A stretch of 33,974 nt of DNA, taken from positions 1-33,974 of the forward strand of contig SAAJ01000032.1 of the NCBI GenBank assembly GCA_009929485.1, given 5' to 3'. Shown piece by piece: positions 14,994 through 22,255 of this stretch. The position numbers were made by a program, and so were the translations under genes. The notes beneath the pieces were generated by a model. It did no database searches, was not told where the DNA came from, and saw only the letters and a program-made list of their open reading frames with translations. Numbering within the stretch: the first letter of the stretch is position 1; every line of letters begins with the position of its first letter. Source of the DNA: Negativicutes bacterium (GTDB lineage Bacteria > Bacillota > Negativicutes > Anaeromusales > Anaeromusaceae).

Positions 14994-16745
14994 GTGAAAA
15001 AGAAAATTATTGTTGTTGGCGGCGGCCTTTCGGGCTTGATGGCCACTATGAAGATCAGCGAAGCCGGTGGCGAAGTCGATCTCTTCTCCCTTTGCCCTGT
15101 TAAACGTTCGCATTCGGTTTGTGCGCAGGGCGGCATTAACGCCTGCATGAACACCAAAGGTCAAAACGACTCCATCGATGAGCATTTTGACGATACCGTC
15201 TACGGCGGTGACTTCCTGGCTGACCAGAAAGCCGTTCGCGGTATGATTGAATTGGCTCCGAAATTGATCGAAATGTTCGATCGCATGGGCGTAACCTGGA
15301 CCCGTACTGCAGAAGGTCTTTTGGACCTGCGTAATTTCGGCGGCCAGAAAAACAAAAGAACTTGCTTCTCCGGCGCTACTACCGGCCAGCAGCTTTTGTA
15401 CGCTCTCGATGAGCAGGTTCGTCATTGGGAAGTCAAAGGCACTGTTAAGAAATACGAAGGCTGGGATTTCCTGAAAGCCATTTTGAATGAAAAAGGCGAA
15501 TGCCGTGGTATTGTGGCTCAGAACATGACCACGATGGAAATCGAAGCATTCCCTGCTGACGCTGTTATTTTGGCTACCGGCGGCCCCGGACTGGTGTTCG
15601 GCAAGAGCACTAACTCCGTTATCTGCACTGGTTCTGCCGTATCCAGCGCGTACCAGCAAGGTGCGTACCTGGGCAACAGCGAGTTCATTCAGCTGCATCC
15701 GACTGCCATTCCTGGCGACGACAAGCTGCGCTTGATGTCCGAGTCGGCTCGTGGCGAAGGCGGTCGTGTTTGGACTTATAAAGACGGCAAGCCTTGGTAT
15801 TTCCTCGAAGAAATGTATCCGGCCTATGGCAACCTGGTGCCGCGTGACATCGCTGCTCGCGCCATCTTCAAGGTTTGCACGGAAATGAAGCTGGGCATCA
15901 ACGGCGAAAACCAGGTATATTTGGACCTGTCTCACATCGACAGCGACTACCTGGATCGCAAGCTGGGCGGCATTCTCGAGATTTACGAAGAGTTCGTCGG
16001 CGACGATCCGCGTAAAGTTCCTATGCGTATTTTCCCGGCCGTTCACTATTCCATGGGCGGCATCTGGGTTGATCGCGAGCACAGAACTAATATTCCTGGT
16101 CTGTTCGCTTCCGGCGAATGCGACTATCAATACCATGGCGCCAACCGTTTGGGTGCAAACTCCTTGCTGTCGGCCGCTTATTCCGGTACGGTGTCCGGTC
16201 CGAGCGCGATGCGCTGGGCGAAAGGCGAACAGGAAGGCTCTTCCTTGAGCGCAGAAGAACTGAAAGCCGCTAAGGATGCGGAAATTAAGCGTTTCGAAAC
16301 TATTTTGGACATGAATGGTCCTGAAAATGCGTACAAGCTGCATCAGGAACTCGGCGAAATCATGCTCGAAAACGTGGCGATTGTTCGTATCAATGCGAAT
16401 ATTGCTAAAGCGGATGGTCTCTTGAAAGATTTGTTGAAACGTTGGGATAACATTGGCTTGAATGATAAAGGACGTTATTGTAACCAGGAAGTCATGTTCA
16501 CCCGTCAGCTTCGCGATATGATCATTTACGCCCAGGCTATTACCAAAGCAGCTTTGCTGCGTAATGAAAGCCGCGGCGCTCACTACAAGCCGGAATTCCC
16601 TGAGCGTGACGATGAAAACTTCCTGAAAACCACGCGTGTTGCTTATACCCCGGAAGGACCGCAAATCGACTATATTGACTTTGATCATTCTCTGATCAAA
16701 CCGCGTCCTCGTCGTTACGACGTTGCTAAGGAGGTTAAGAAATAA
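14994..16745 (+). CDS. sdhA: Succinate dehydrogenase/fumarate reductase flavoprotein
   Basis: The catalytic FAD subunit. The N-terminal dinucleotide fold IIVVGGGLSGLMA is followed by KRSHSVCAQGGINA, in which His40 is the expected covalent FAD site. The active-site stretch HPTAIPGDDKLRLMSESARG and the HYSMGGIWVD and GANRLGANSLLSA blocks are intact. Length is 583. It begins with GTG at 14994, preceded by AAGGAGAG. Which direction it runs in the cell (succinate oxidation or fumarate reduction) cannot be read from the sequence; in an anaerobic fermenter fumarate reduction is plausible. Confidence 0.95.
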   Translation: MKKKIIVVGGGLSGLMATMKISEAGGEVDLFSLCPVKRSHSVCAQGGINACMNTKGQNDSIDEHFDDTVYGGDFLADQKAVRGMIELAPKLIEMFDRMGVTWTRTAEGLLDLRNFGGQKNKRTCFSGATTGQQLLYALDEQVRHWEVKGTVKKYEGWDFLKAILNEKGECRGIVAQNMTTMEIEAFPADAVILATGGPGLVFGKSTNSVICTGSAVSSAYQQGAYLGNSEFIQLHPTAIPGDDKLRLMSESARGEGGRVWTYKDGKPWYFLEEMYPAYGNLVPRDIAARAIFKVCTEMKLGINGENQVYLDLSHIDSDYLDRKLGGILEIYEEFVGDDPRKVPMRIFPAVHYSMGGIWVDREHRTNIPGLFASGECDYQYHGANRLGANSLLSAAYSGTVSGPSAMRWAKGEQEGSSLSAEELKAAKDAEIKRFETILDMNGPENAYKLHQELGEIMLENVAIVRINANIAKADGLLKDLLKRWDNIGLNDKGRYCNQEVMFTRQLRDMIIYAQAITKAALLRNESRGAHYKPEFPERDDENFLKTTRVAYTPEGPQIDYIDFDHSLIKPRPRRYDVAKEVKK

Positions 16746-16747
16746 GC

Positions 16748-17500
16748 ATGAGCAAGAAAAGCGTTCATTTTATTATTACCAGACAAGACTCGCCTACTAG
16801 CGCGCCGTATACGGAAGAGTTTGAGCTTCCATACCGCCCGGCGATGAATGTGGTTTCCTCCTTGATGGAAATCCAGAAAAATCCTGTGACCAAAGACGGC
16901 AAGAAAACTACTCCTGTCGTTTGGGAATGCAACTGCCTGGAAAAAGTTTGCGGCGCTTGCATGATGGTTATCAATGGCAAAGCTCAACAGGCTTGCGCCG
17001 CCTTGATCGATCATTTGGAACAGCCGATTCGTTTGGAAGCGGCTCGCACTTTCCCAGTGGTTCGCGACTTGATTATCGACCGTAGCGTCATGTTTGAAAG
17101 CCTGAAGCGCGTTCACGCTTGGGTTGAAGTTGACGGCTCTTGGCCGGTAAATCAAATGGCGCCCCGTCAGAATCCTAAAACGGCTACGACGACTTACGAA
17201 ATCTCTCGTTGTATGACTTGCGGCTGCTGCATGGAAGCATGCCCTAATGTTAATGCTGGTTCTAACTTCATTGGACCGGCTCCGATGGCGCAGGCTCATT
17301 TGTTCAACCTGCATCCTACCGGTGAATACAACAAGGAAGATCGTCTAGACGCCCTGATGGACAAAGGCGGCATCAGCAATTGCGGCAACAGCCAAAACTG
17401 CGTGCAAGCTTGCCCGAAAGACATCAAGCTGACCGATTATATCGCGCAGCTGAATCGGGACGTTAACAAACAGGCTATTAAGAACTTGTTGAACAAGTAA
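16748..17500 (+). CDS. sdhB: Succinate dehydrogenase/fumarate reductase iron-sulfur subunit
   Basis: The electron-transfer subunit with three clusters: the [2Fe-2S] site uses cysteines in CNCLEKVCGAC (61-71) plus Cys83; the [4Fe-4S] site is CMTCGCCMEACP (155-166); the [3Fe-4S] site is CGNSQNCVQACP (212-223). Length (250) and the motif VWECNCLE match Bacillus-type SdhB. It starts two bases after sdhA's stop, with AAGGAGG inside the end of sdhA. A strong terminator follows. Confidence 0.95.
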   Translation: MSKKSVHFIITRQDSPTSAPYTEEFELPYRPAMNVVSSLMEIQKNPVTKDGKKTTPVVWECNCLEKVCGACMMVINGKAQQACAALIDHLEQPIRLEAARTFPVVRDLIIDRSVMFESLKRVHAWVEVDGSWPVNQMAPRQNPKTATTTYEISRCMTCGCCMEACPNVNAGSNFIGPAPMAQAHLFNLHPTGEYNKEDRLDALMDKGGISNCGNSQNCVQACPKDIKLTDYIAQLNRDVNKQAIKNLLNK

Positions 17501-17507
17501 ACCTTTA

Positions 17508-17544
17508 AATAACCGGTTGCCAAAAGCAACCGGTTATTTTTTTT
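17508..17544 (+). terminator. Terminator of the sdhCAB operon
   Basis: A 13-bp perfect stem (AATAACCGGTTGC, 17508-17520, with 17526-17538), loop CAAAA, followed by six further T residues. Confidence 0.9.
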
Positions 17545-17545
17545 G

Positions 17546-17575
17546 TTGACAAAGCATGCGTTTATCGCGTATAAT
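17546..17575 (+). promoter_or_regulatory. Consensus promoter of the tRNA operon
   Basis: TTGACA (17546-17551) and TATAAT (17570-17575) separated by 18 bases match the sigma-70 consensus exactly and lie 16 bases before the first tRNA, as expected for a stable-RNA promoter. Confidence 0.85.
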
Positions 17576-17591
17576 ATGCCATGTGATTATA

Positions 17592-17668
17592 CGGGGCGTG
17601 GCTCAGCTTGGTAGAGCACCTGGCTTGGGACCAGGGGGTCGCAGGTTCGAATCCTGCCGCTCCGACCA
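17592..17668 (+). tRNA. tRNA-Pro (TGG)
   Basis: A complete cloverleaf with acceptor pairing CGGGGCG/CGCTCCG (G-T allowed), D-arm GGCTCAG, T-arm GGTTCGAATCC and an encoded CCA. The anticodon loop CTTGGGA gives TGG. Confidence 0.95.
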
Positions 17669-17677
17669 TTCAGACAT

Positions 17678-17751
17678 GCGGGTGTAGCTCAATGGTAGAG
17701 CACTAGCCTTCCAAGCTAGCTACGAGGGTTCGATTCCCTTCACCCGCTCCA
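17678..17751 (+). tRNA. tRNA-Gly (TCC)
   Basis: Acceptor GCGGGTG/CACCCGC, T-arm GGGTTCGATTCCC and encoded CCA. The anticodon loop CTTCCAA gives TCC. It lies nine bases after tRNA-Pro in the same transcript. Confidence 0.95.
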
Positions 17752-17764
17752 TTTTATTTCTCCT

Positions 17765-17841
<77 letters not shown>

Positions 17842-17850
17842 GGTATTATA

Positions 17851-17881
17851 GGCTTCTAGCAAACAGCTAGGAGCCTTTTTT
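17851..17881 (+). terminator. Element-borne terminator behind tRNA-Arg
   Basis: A 10-bp stem with one G-T pair (GGCTTCTAGC 17851-17860 with 17866-17875), loop AAACA, and six T residues. It lies inside the element, ten bases after the tRNA, and now ends the tRNA transcript. Confidence 0.85.
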
Positions 17882-17888
17882 GTGTCTG

Positions 17889-17911
17889 TGGGGCAATAAA
17901 TGGGGCAATAG
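17889..17911 (+). repeat. Left paired TGGGGCAATA sites (candidate integrase arm sites)
   Basis: TGGGGCAATA occurs at 17889-17898 and again at 17901-17910, a 12-base period. An equivalent pair with the same period lies near the right end (27189-27211). Paired short direct repeats inside both ends are typical of arm-type sites of tyrosine integrases with an N-terminal arm-binding domain. Confidence 0.6.
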
Positions 17912-18006
17912 AAAAATTAGAGAGAACGACAGAACAAATGAAAAAATAGACTGTTTAATATAAAACCTATTGCATGATATGTGGTTGAGGGTGTAGAATA
18001 AATATA

Positions 18007-18029
18007 AAACAGAAATATTGATTCCGTTT
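18007..18029. promoter_or_regulatory. Dyad operator O1 before the MerR-like gene
   Basis: AAACAGAA, seven bases, TTCCGTTT: an inverted repeat with one mismatch, 12 bases before the start of the regulator gene. The same dyad recurs at 18568-18589 just after that gene. Confidence 0.6.
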
Positions 18030-18041
18030 TTAGAGGGGGCC

Positions 18042-18530
18042 ATGATGACTCCGCAAGAAATTATTGAGAAACTGGCAAATCTAGGCGTTATTATTACAGA
18101 CAGGACACTCTATAATTATTCTTCATGGGGGCTAATATCGAGCCCACAGAGAGGAGCTAGTCGATCTGGTAAGTGGGTTGAATATCCAGACATTGCTTTT
18201 GAAGAAGCTTATGCGGCATATTGCATGCTACATGGCAAGTACTGGGATGGGCCAGTTCATCGTGAACTTGGGCTAAAACCGCCTAAGCTAAGCCCTGAGA
18301 CGGTGGCGGCAATTAGGCGTATTGCTTATCTATGTAAAAATCAAAAATGGGAAGAATATAAAAAAGAGCCTAAGTCTGTTGGCAAACGTATTGTGGATGG
18401 AATAAAAGCAGCTGGAATAAGTGATGCTGAGTCGATTGTGTTGCTTACGGGGCTTATAGAAATGTGGTTCGTTCTTGGCTTTAAAGAAAGATCATTTGAT
18501 GAATCCCAAGGGACTGACGAACCATATTAA
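18042..18530 (+). CDS. MerR-like helix-turn-helix regulator of the element
   Basis: A 162-residue protein. The N-terminal 40 residues (TPQEIIEKLANLGVIITDRT then LYNYSSWGLISSP) fit the winged-helix DNA-binding domain of MerR/excisionase-type proteins, in which a recognition helix is followed by a short wing; the C-terminal part is helical and unassigned. I start at ATG 18042 behind GAGGGGG; ATG 18045 is equally possible. The gene lies between two copies of a dyad operator, which suggests that it, or another element protein, controls this locus. It is the leftmost gene of the element. Confidence 0.65.
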   Translation: MMTPQEIIEKLANLGVIITDRTLYNYSSWGLISSPQRGASRSGKWVEYPDIAFEEAYAAYCMLHGKYWDGPVHRELGLKPPKLSPETVAAIRRIAYLCKNQKWEEYKKEPKSVGKRIVDGIKAAGISDAESIVLLTGLIEMWFVLGFKERSFDESQGTDEPY

Positions 18531-18567
18531 GTTAAAAGCCGGTATATCCGGCATTTTAATTAACTTT

Positions 18568-18589
18568 AAACAGAAATAATGTTTCCGTT
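18568..18589. promoter_or_regulatory. Dyad operator O2 before the 38-residue gene
   Basis: AAACAGAA, seven bases, TTCCGTT: the same dyad and spacing as at 18007-18029. It precedes the small basic gene at 18616 by 26 bases, so it probably overlaps that gene's promoter. Confidence 0.6.
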
Positions 18590-18615
18590 GCAATACTGTA
18601 AAAGGAGGCCAAAAC

Positions 18616-18732
18616 ATGAGCCAATACTCGCTTAAAATCGCGGTCCTGCCTAATGGCAAAACAAGGCGCTGCCGAGAGAGGAACAATAAGCGGCAGCCAA
18701 GCCCGCCCGCTGGGGCCAAGAAAACTGAATAA
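18616..18732 (+). CDS. Small basic protein, 38 residues, unknown
   Basis: The frame MSQYSLKIAVLPNGKTRRCR... has a very strong ribosome site (AAAGGAGG, 7 bases before ATG) and ends at a TAA. It is rich in Arg, Lys and Pro toward the C-terminus. The ribosome site and operator in front make it a likely real gene; no family is recognised. A structured terminator follows. Confidence 0.5.
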   Translation: MSQYSLKIAVLPNGKTRRCRERNNKRQPSPPAGAKKTE

Positions 18733-18755
18733 CTGTAGTCGGATGTGTGATTTAT

Positions 18756-18828
18756 CCTGCCGGCGCTGTGAAGCCTAGCTTTTAGGGTGTATTCCCTGGA
18801 GGTGGGTGCAGCGTTTGGCAGGTTTTTT
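18756..18828 (+). terminator. Structured terminator with a long internal domain
   Basis: CCTGCC (18756-18761) pairs with GGCAGG (18817-18822), and CGCTG (18764-18768) with CAGCG (18809-18813), enclosing about 40 bases that include an AGGG/CCCT hairpin. Six T residues follow (18823-18828). It would end the transcript of the 38-residue gene; the large enclosed part could also be a small regulatory RNA. Confidence 0.5.
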
Positions 18829-18888
18829 ATTTTGGAAAAACGAGGGGGGCAAGAACTGACAAAAGCAAAAATAAAAATCTACAGATGA

Positions 18889-18918
18889 GGGGGTAAGCAA
18901 GTGCCAAAAGGCCCAAAA
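18889..18918 (+). repeat. Composite repeat copy A (plus orientation)
   Basis: GGGGGTA, five bases, then GTGCCAAAA and GGCCCAAAA back to back. The preceding bases AATCTACAGATGA are also shared with copy B2 in inverted form, so the similarity extends over about 43 bases. Confidence 0.65.
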
Positions 18919-19105
18919 CTCAGAAGGCTAGTAAATACAGGCATTTGAGGACATGAATTGCACAACAGCCCAAGGCCCAAAAGGTCCCAAAACCCCATGC
19001 ACAGGGTTAGGGTACCTACAAAATTAATGAGAGGGGTGATGGCCTGGAATTGGTGCGGTCGGGGCGTGTGGCTAAATTTTGACGAAATGAAAGGGGAAAA
19101 ACACT

Positions 19106-19309
19106 ATGTCGGATGCAAAAAACTTTTATGATTTGGACGAATTGCGTGAGGAGGTTTTCCAAAACAAGATTAGCAAGGCTCATATCTACAATCTATGCAA
19201 TCGTGGCGACATTCCCACGGTGCGGATCGGGCGGCGGCTGCTTATTCCTAGCTGGTATGTGGAAAAGCTTCTGCATGGGCCGGAAGAAGGCGAACAGGCA
19301 AGCGTTTAA
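19106..19309 (+). CDS. Excisionase-like helix-turn-helix protein
   Basis: A 67-residue protein of the HTH_17/Xis type: SKAHIYNLCNRGDIPTVRIG and then RRLLIPSWYVEKLL is the usual helix-turn-helix plus wing pattern of small excisionases and their relatives. Such proteins bend DNA and steer integrase toward excision, or act as repressors. AAGGGG lies 9 bases before the ATG. It opens the run of genes leading to the replication proteins. Confidence 0.7.
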   Translation: MSDAKNFYDLDELREEVFQNKISKAHIYNLCNRGDIPTVRIGRRLLIPSWYVEKLLHGPEEGEQASV

Positions 19310-19322
19310 GGAGGCGGGTGCC

Positions 19323-19553
19323 ATGCTTACAGAGGCATACCTGCAAGGGTTTAGTTTCTCGTTTGTGACGGTTGATTATGTGGTTTATACGAATGCCCAA
19401 GGGAATGATGCTTGCATAGTCTTTAGGCATGGAGAAGATGGCTATGGGCATATTAACCAGGCAGGGGAAAAGCCTATAGAGCTGACAGCAGAGCAAGCAA
19501 GGCTGATTGCAGGGGCGGCCTATGAAAGGCAAATAAAAAACCCTGCCAGGTGA
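19323..19553 (+). CDS. Small unknown element protein, 76 residues
   Basis: Begins MLTEAYLQGFSFSFVTVDYV at an ATG with AAGGAGG 8 bases upstream. I see alternating beta-strand and helix patterns but no known family. A CCCTGCC/GGCAGGG hairpin (19541-19561) overlaps its stop codon, which may limit read-through into the next gene. Confidence 0.55.
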   Translation: MLTEAYLQGFSFSFVTVDYVVYTNAQGNDACIVFRHGEDGYGHINQAGEKPIELTAEQARLIAGAAYERQIKNPAR

Positions 19554-19581
19554 CGGCAGGGTAGGAAATGGGGTTATCTAC

Positions 19582-20169
19582 TTGCATTATACAGCGGGCG
19601 GCATAGTACAGGCAATAAAGGGCCGGTACAGCTTGCAGGATGCGTTGCAAGAAGCTGGCGTAAAGGTCGGGCGGAATAAAAAGGCGTTGTGCTTATGGCA
19701 TAATGACCGGTCGCCGTCTATGCACGTCTACCGGGAAAAAGTGCATTGCTTTGCTTGCGGGCGGGGCGGCGATGCTATCGACGTATTTGCAGCCGCTAAC
19801 GGCATAGAAACAAAAGCGGCTGTACAAGCATTGGCGGCGCGATTTGGGTTTAAAGATGGCATCCCGCCCAGCGCGATAGAGGAATGGAATTGGCGGCAAT
19901 GGCAGCTGCAGAGCGAGCGGCAGGAAGAACAAGACATAGAGGCCGCTTATTGGGGCCTGTGCGGGCTGCTACACAGCTTAGAGGACAGCATGAGGGTTGT
20001 ACTACCTACGCCAGAAGCAGCGGAAGACGAGGCTGCCAGTGCGGCAGCTGCGCGGATCGGCGCGCTACGGTCTGTTGTTGAGGCTGTTCTAGATGGATTG
20101 GCAAGCGAAAACCAGGAAGAGCAGCGCAAGGCGCTACAGATTGCAAAAGAGAGGGGGTTGCTTACTTAA
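19582..20169 (+). CDS. CHC2 zinc-finger (DnaG-type N-terminal) protein
   Basis: 195 residues with the CHC2 zinc ribbon of bacterial primases: CLWH (Cys37, His40), SPSMHVY, then CFAC (Cys56, Cys59) followed by GGDAIDV. In DnaG this finger binds single-stranded template. The rest (about 100-195) is helical; I see neither a TOPRIM nor an AEP catalytic domain, so this is the template-binding part alone. The start is TTG at 19582 with only a weak ribosome site. Its stop overlaps the ATG of the next gene by one base, so the two proteins are made together and probably act together. Confidence 0.75.
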   Translation: MHYTAGGIVQAIKGRYSLQDALQEAGVKVGRNKKALCLWHNDRSPSMHVYREKVHCFACGRGGDAIDVFAAANGIETKAAVQALAARFGFKDGIPPSAIEEWNWRQWQLQSERQEEQDIEAAYWGLCGLLHSLEDSMRVVLPTPEAAEDEAASAAAARIGALRSVVEAVLDGLASENQEEQRKALQIAKERGLLT

Positions 20170-21746
20170 TGTTACAGATTGCGAGCGTTACACAATTATT
20201 AGCAAATGAAAAACCGGCGGCGGTTGACGATTGGCCGGAACCGGGAGAAATAAAAGAAAGTGTATTGCTTCCAGTAGCGCAGATAACGCCGGAAATGCTG
20301 CCAAAGGCGTTTAGGGAGTGGTTGTTTGATGTGTCCTATAGGATGCAATGCCCGTTAGAGTTCGTCGCTGTAGGGGCGATGGTAGCGGCGTCATCGGTTA
20401 TTGGGGCGGGGTGTGCTATTCGTCCCAAGCGCCGCGACAACTGGACGGTAATACCTAATCTATGGGGGGCCATTGTGGCAAGGCCTTCACAGAAGAAAAG
20501 TCCTAGCTTAAAAGAAGTGCTGCGGCCACTTGATGCACTGGAAGAAGCGGCGGCAGAGCAAAACGAGATTGACGCTATGCTGCACGAAGCCAAAAGAGAA
20601 AGCTTTAAGGCAACTAAAGAAGCCATAAAAAAAGATATGGTTAAGGCAGCAGCACGGCAGCCCAACAAAGCCAAGGATAAGCCAACCAAGAGCATGCAGG
20701 ACTTGGAAATAGAGTATGCGGCAATGGTCGAGCCTGAACCAGCAGGGGCTAAGCGCTTTATTGCCAAGGATGCAACGATAGAGCGTCTAGGAGAGCTACT
20801 AAGAGATAATCCGCGGGGGCTGCTAGTGTTCCGGGATGAATTGATGGGGCTGTTGGCGTCCTGGGAACGGGAAGACCGGCTGCAGGATAGAGCGTTCTAC
20901 CTTGAGGCATGGAATGGGAACCAAGGGTTTATTACGGACCGGATCGGGCGGGGAACGGTTGTAATTAAAAATACCTGCTTGGCGCTATTGGGCGGTATTC
21001 AGCCAGGGAAGCTGCAGATGTATTTGGTTCAATGTGCAGACGGCTTGAAAAATGACGGAATGCTGCAGCGCTTTCAACTCTTGGTATATCCCGACGAACC
21101 GCAGGGAGGGAAAATTATTGATGAATACCCAAACGGCGAAGCGCTTAAGAATGCCTATGTAGTTTTCAAGAAGCTGGCTGAAATGGACTTTTTACAAGCT
21201 GGGGCGGTATCGGAAATCAGCGAAGGCGACAAAGAAAATGTGTTCTTTCGCTTTACCGATAGGGCGCAGGAATTATTCTATGAGTGGCTGCCAGACATTG
21301 AGGCAAGGGCTAAAGCGGAAGAGTACCCGCCTATGTGCGAGCACTTGTCAAAATATCCTAGCCTGGTACCGTCTTTGGCGCTGGTGTTCCACTTGATAGA
21401 GGTCGCTGGCGGGGCTGCGCCGGGGCCAGTGAGTGAGGCGGCAATGATACTTGCCTGCACCTGGGCAGACGTTCTGGAAAGTCACGCTCGCAGGGTCTAT
21501 GGCATGTCGGGCGATACAAGACAGGCGGCAGCGGCAGCGCTTGCCAAGAAGATAAAGGCTGGCAAGCTGGGGAAAAGGTTTACTGTGCGAGATGTGTATA
21601 AAAAACATTGGGCATTATTAGAAGAAGATGACACGAGGGCTGCTTGCCAAGAATTAGAAGCGGAAGGTTGGCTGCGAAGGGTACCGTTTGAGGGGCCAGG
21701 GAGGCCAAAAGAAGAATACGAGGTAAACCCTAAAATTTTTACTTAG
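20169..21746 (+). CDS. DUF3987-family helicase-like ATPase, element replication protein
   Basis: A 525-residue protein of the DUF3987/YfjI type, P-loop ATPases related to the helicase part of phage and plasmid primase-helicases. The N-terminal core (LEFVAVGAMVAASSVIGAG, IPNLWGAIVARPSQKKSPSL at 95-114) holds an altered Walker A (SQKKS in place of GxGKS). A Walker-B-like LLVFRDELMGLL follows at about 217-228, and IKNTCLALLGGIQPGKL further on. A basic, helical linker occupies about 120-200. The C-terminus looks like a winged helix. Coupled to the CHC2 gene and followed by inverted composite repeats, it is the likely replication initiator or helicase. Confidence 0.75.
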   Translation: MLQIASVTQLLANEKPAAVDDWPEPGEIKESVLLPVAQITPEMLPKAFREWLFDVSYRMQCPLEFVAVGAMVAASSVIGAGCAIRPKRRDNWTVIPNLWGAIVARPSQKKSPSLKEVLRPLDALEEAAAEQNEIDAMLHEAKRESFKATKEAIKKDMVKAAARQPNKAKDKPTKSMQDLEIEYAAMVEPEPAGAKRFIAKDATIERLGELLRDNPRGLLVFRDELMGLLASWEREDRLQDRAFYLEAWNGNQGFITDRIGRGTVVIKNTCLALLGGIQPGKLQMYLVQCADGLKNDGMLQRFQLLVYPDEPQGGKIIDEYPNGEALKNAYVVFKKLAEMDFLQAGAVSEISEGDKENVFFRFTDRAQELFYEWLPDIEARAKAEEYPPMCEHLSKYPSLVPSLALVFHLIEVAGGAAPGPVSEAAMILACTWADVLESHARRVYGMSGDTRQAAAAALAKKIKAGKLGKRFTVRDVYKKHWALLEEDDTRAACQELEAEGWLRRVPFEGPGRPKEEYEVNPKIFT

Positions 21747-21748
21747 AT

Positions 21749-21780
21749 GGGGGGGTAAGGAAGGCCCAAAAGTGACAAAA
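21749..21780 (+). repeat. Composite repeat copy B1 (plus orientation)
   Basis: GGGGGGGTA, five bases, then GGCCCAAAA and GTGACAAAA back to back, starting three bases after the DUF3987 stop. It faces copy B2 to form a long inverted structure. Confidence 0.65.
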
Positions 21781-21785
21781 AGGGT

Positions 21786-21815
21786 TTTTGGGCCTTTTGT
21801 CACCTCGTACCCCCC
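21786..21815 (-). repeat. Composite repeat copy B2 (minus orientation)
   Basis: Read on the minus strand: GGGGGGTA, four bases, GTGACAAAA then GGCCCAAAA. Together with B1 it makes an inverted repeat (21745-21821) followed by eight T residues (21827-21834), so the same segment could also terminate the replication operon. Confidence 0.65.
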
Positions 21816-21853
21816 TCATCTGTAGATTTTTTTTAGAAATGGAGGCGTTTTTA

Positions 21854-22240
21854 GTGGAAACATTGCCGGTAAGTAAATGGATGGCCCGCCTTTATGAGTT
21901 GGAAGGGAAGCCCTTGCCGGATGCGGCTGCGAAGCCGAAGCCTTCTTTGGATGTAGACGGGGGCAGGCAGGCCCTTCTTAAGGCATACAATGGAGCATTG
22001 AAGGAGCCTGTCCTGCTGGCGGTAGCGGCGGAATACCAAAGCTTGTGGGGATGTGAACGGCTGTGGGTCGTACCCGCCCAACAGGACAAGGAAGGGCGGG
22101 ACGCGCTAGCTTTTACACAAGATGAATTGTTTACGGTGATTGATGCTGTAATGGCCAACAAAGATGGAGCTCATGCCTTGATTCAAGGCTACAGGATGGC
22201 AGGTGGCCGGATTGAGTGCAAGAAAGAGGAACCGTATTGA
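21854..22240 (+). CDS. Unknown element protein, 128 residues
   Basis: The frame reads VETLPVSKWMARLYELEGKP and continues as a mixed helical protein with an acidic patch around 60-100. I start at GTG 21854 because GGAGG (21841-21845) lies 8 bases upstream; an ATG at 21839 sits on top of that site. No family is recognised. It begins a second run of small genes after the replication pair. Confidence 0.55.
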   Translation: METLPVSKWMARLYELEGKPLPDAAAKPKPSLDVDGGRQALLKAYNGALKEPVLLAVAAEYQSLWGCERLWVVPAQQDKEGRDALAFTQDELFTVIDAVMANKDGAHALIQGYRMAGGRIECKKEEPY

Positions 22241-22255
22241 TGGAGGAGGCAAGAC

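Larger units (their letters stand above)
18733..19105. other. 373-bp non-coding region with terminator and repeat copies
   Basis: No gene is visible. It holds the structured terminator at 18756-18828, composite repeat copy A (18889-18918), and two more CAAAA-ending units, GGCCCAAAA (18974-18982) and GGTCCCAAAA (18983-18992). It lies upstream of the excisionase-like and replication genes, where an origin or control region of the element would be expected. Confidence 0.55.

Noticed and set aside
14991-16688. A long open frame on the minus strand opposite sdhA (565 codons)
   Set aside because: It is the antisense shadow of a highly codon-biased gene. Its product has no recognisable domain and the plus strand encodes a textbook SdhA.
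19113-19322. Extended form of the 76-residue protein starting at 19113
   Set aside because: It would overlap the excisionase-like gene throughout in another frame. The ATG at 19323 with AAGGAGG is clearly the start.
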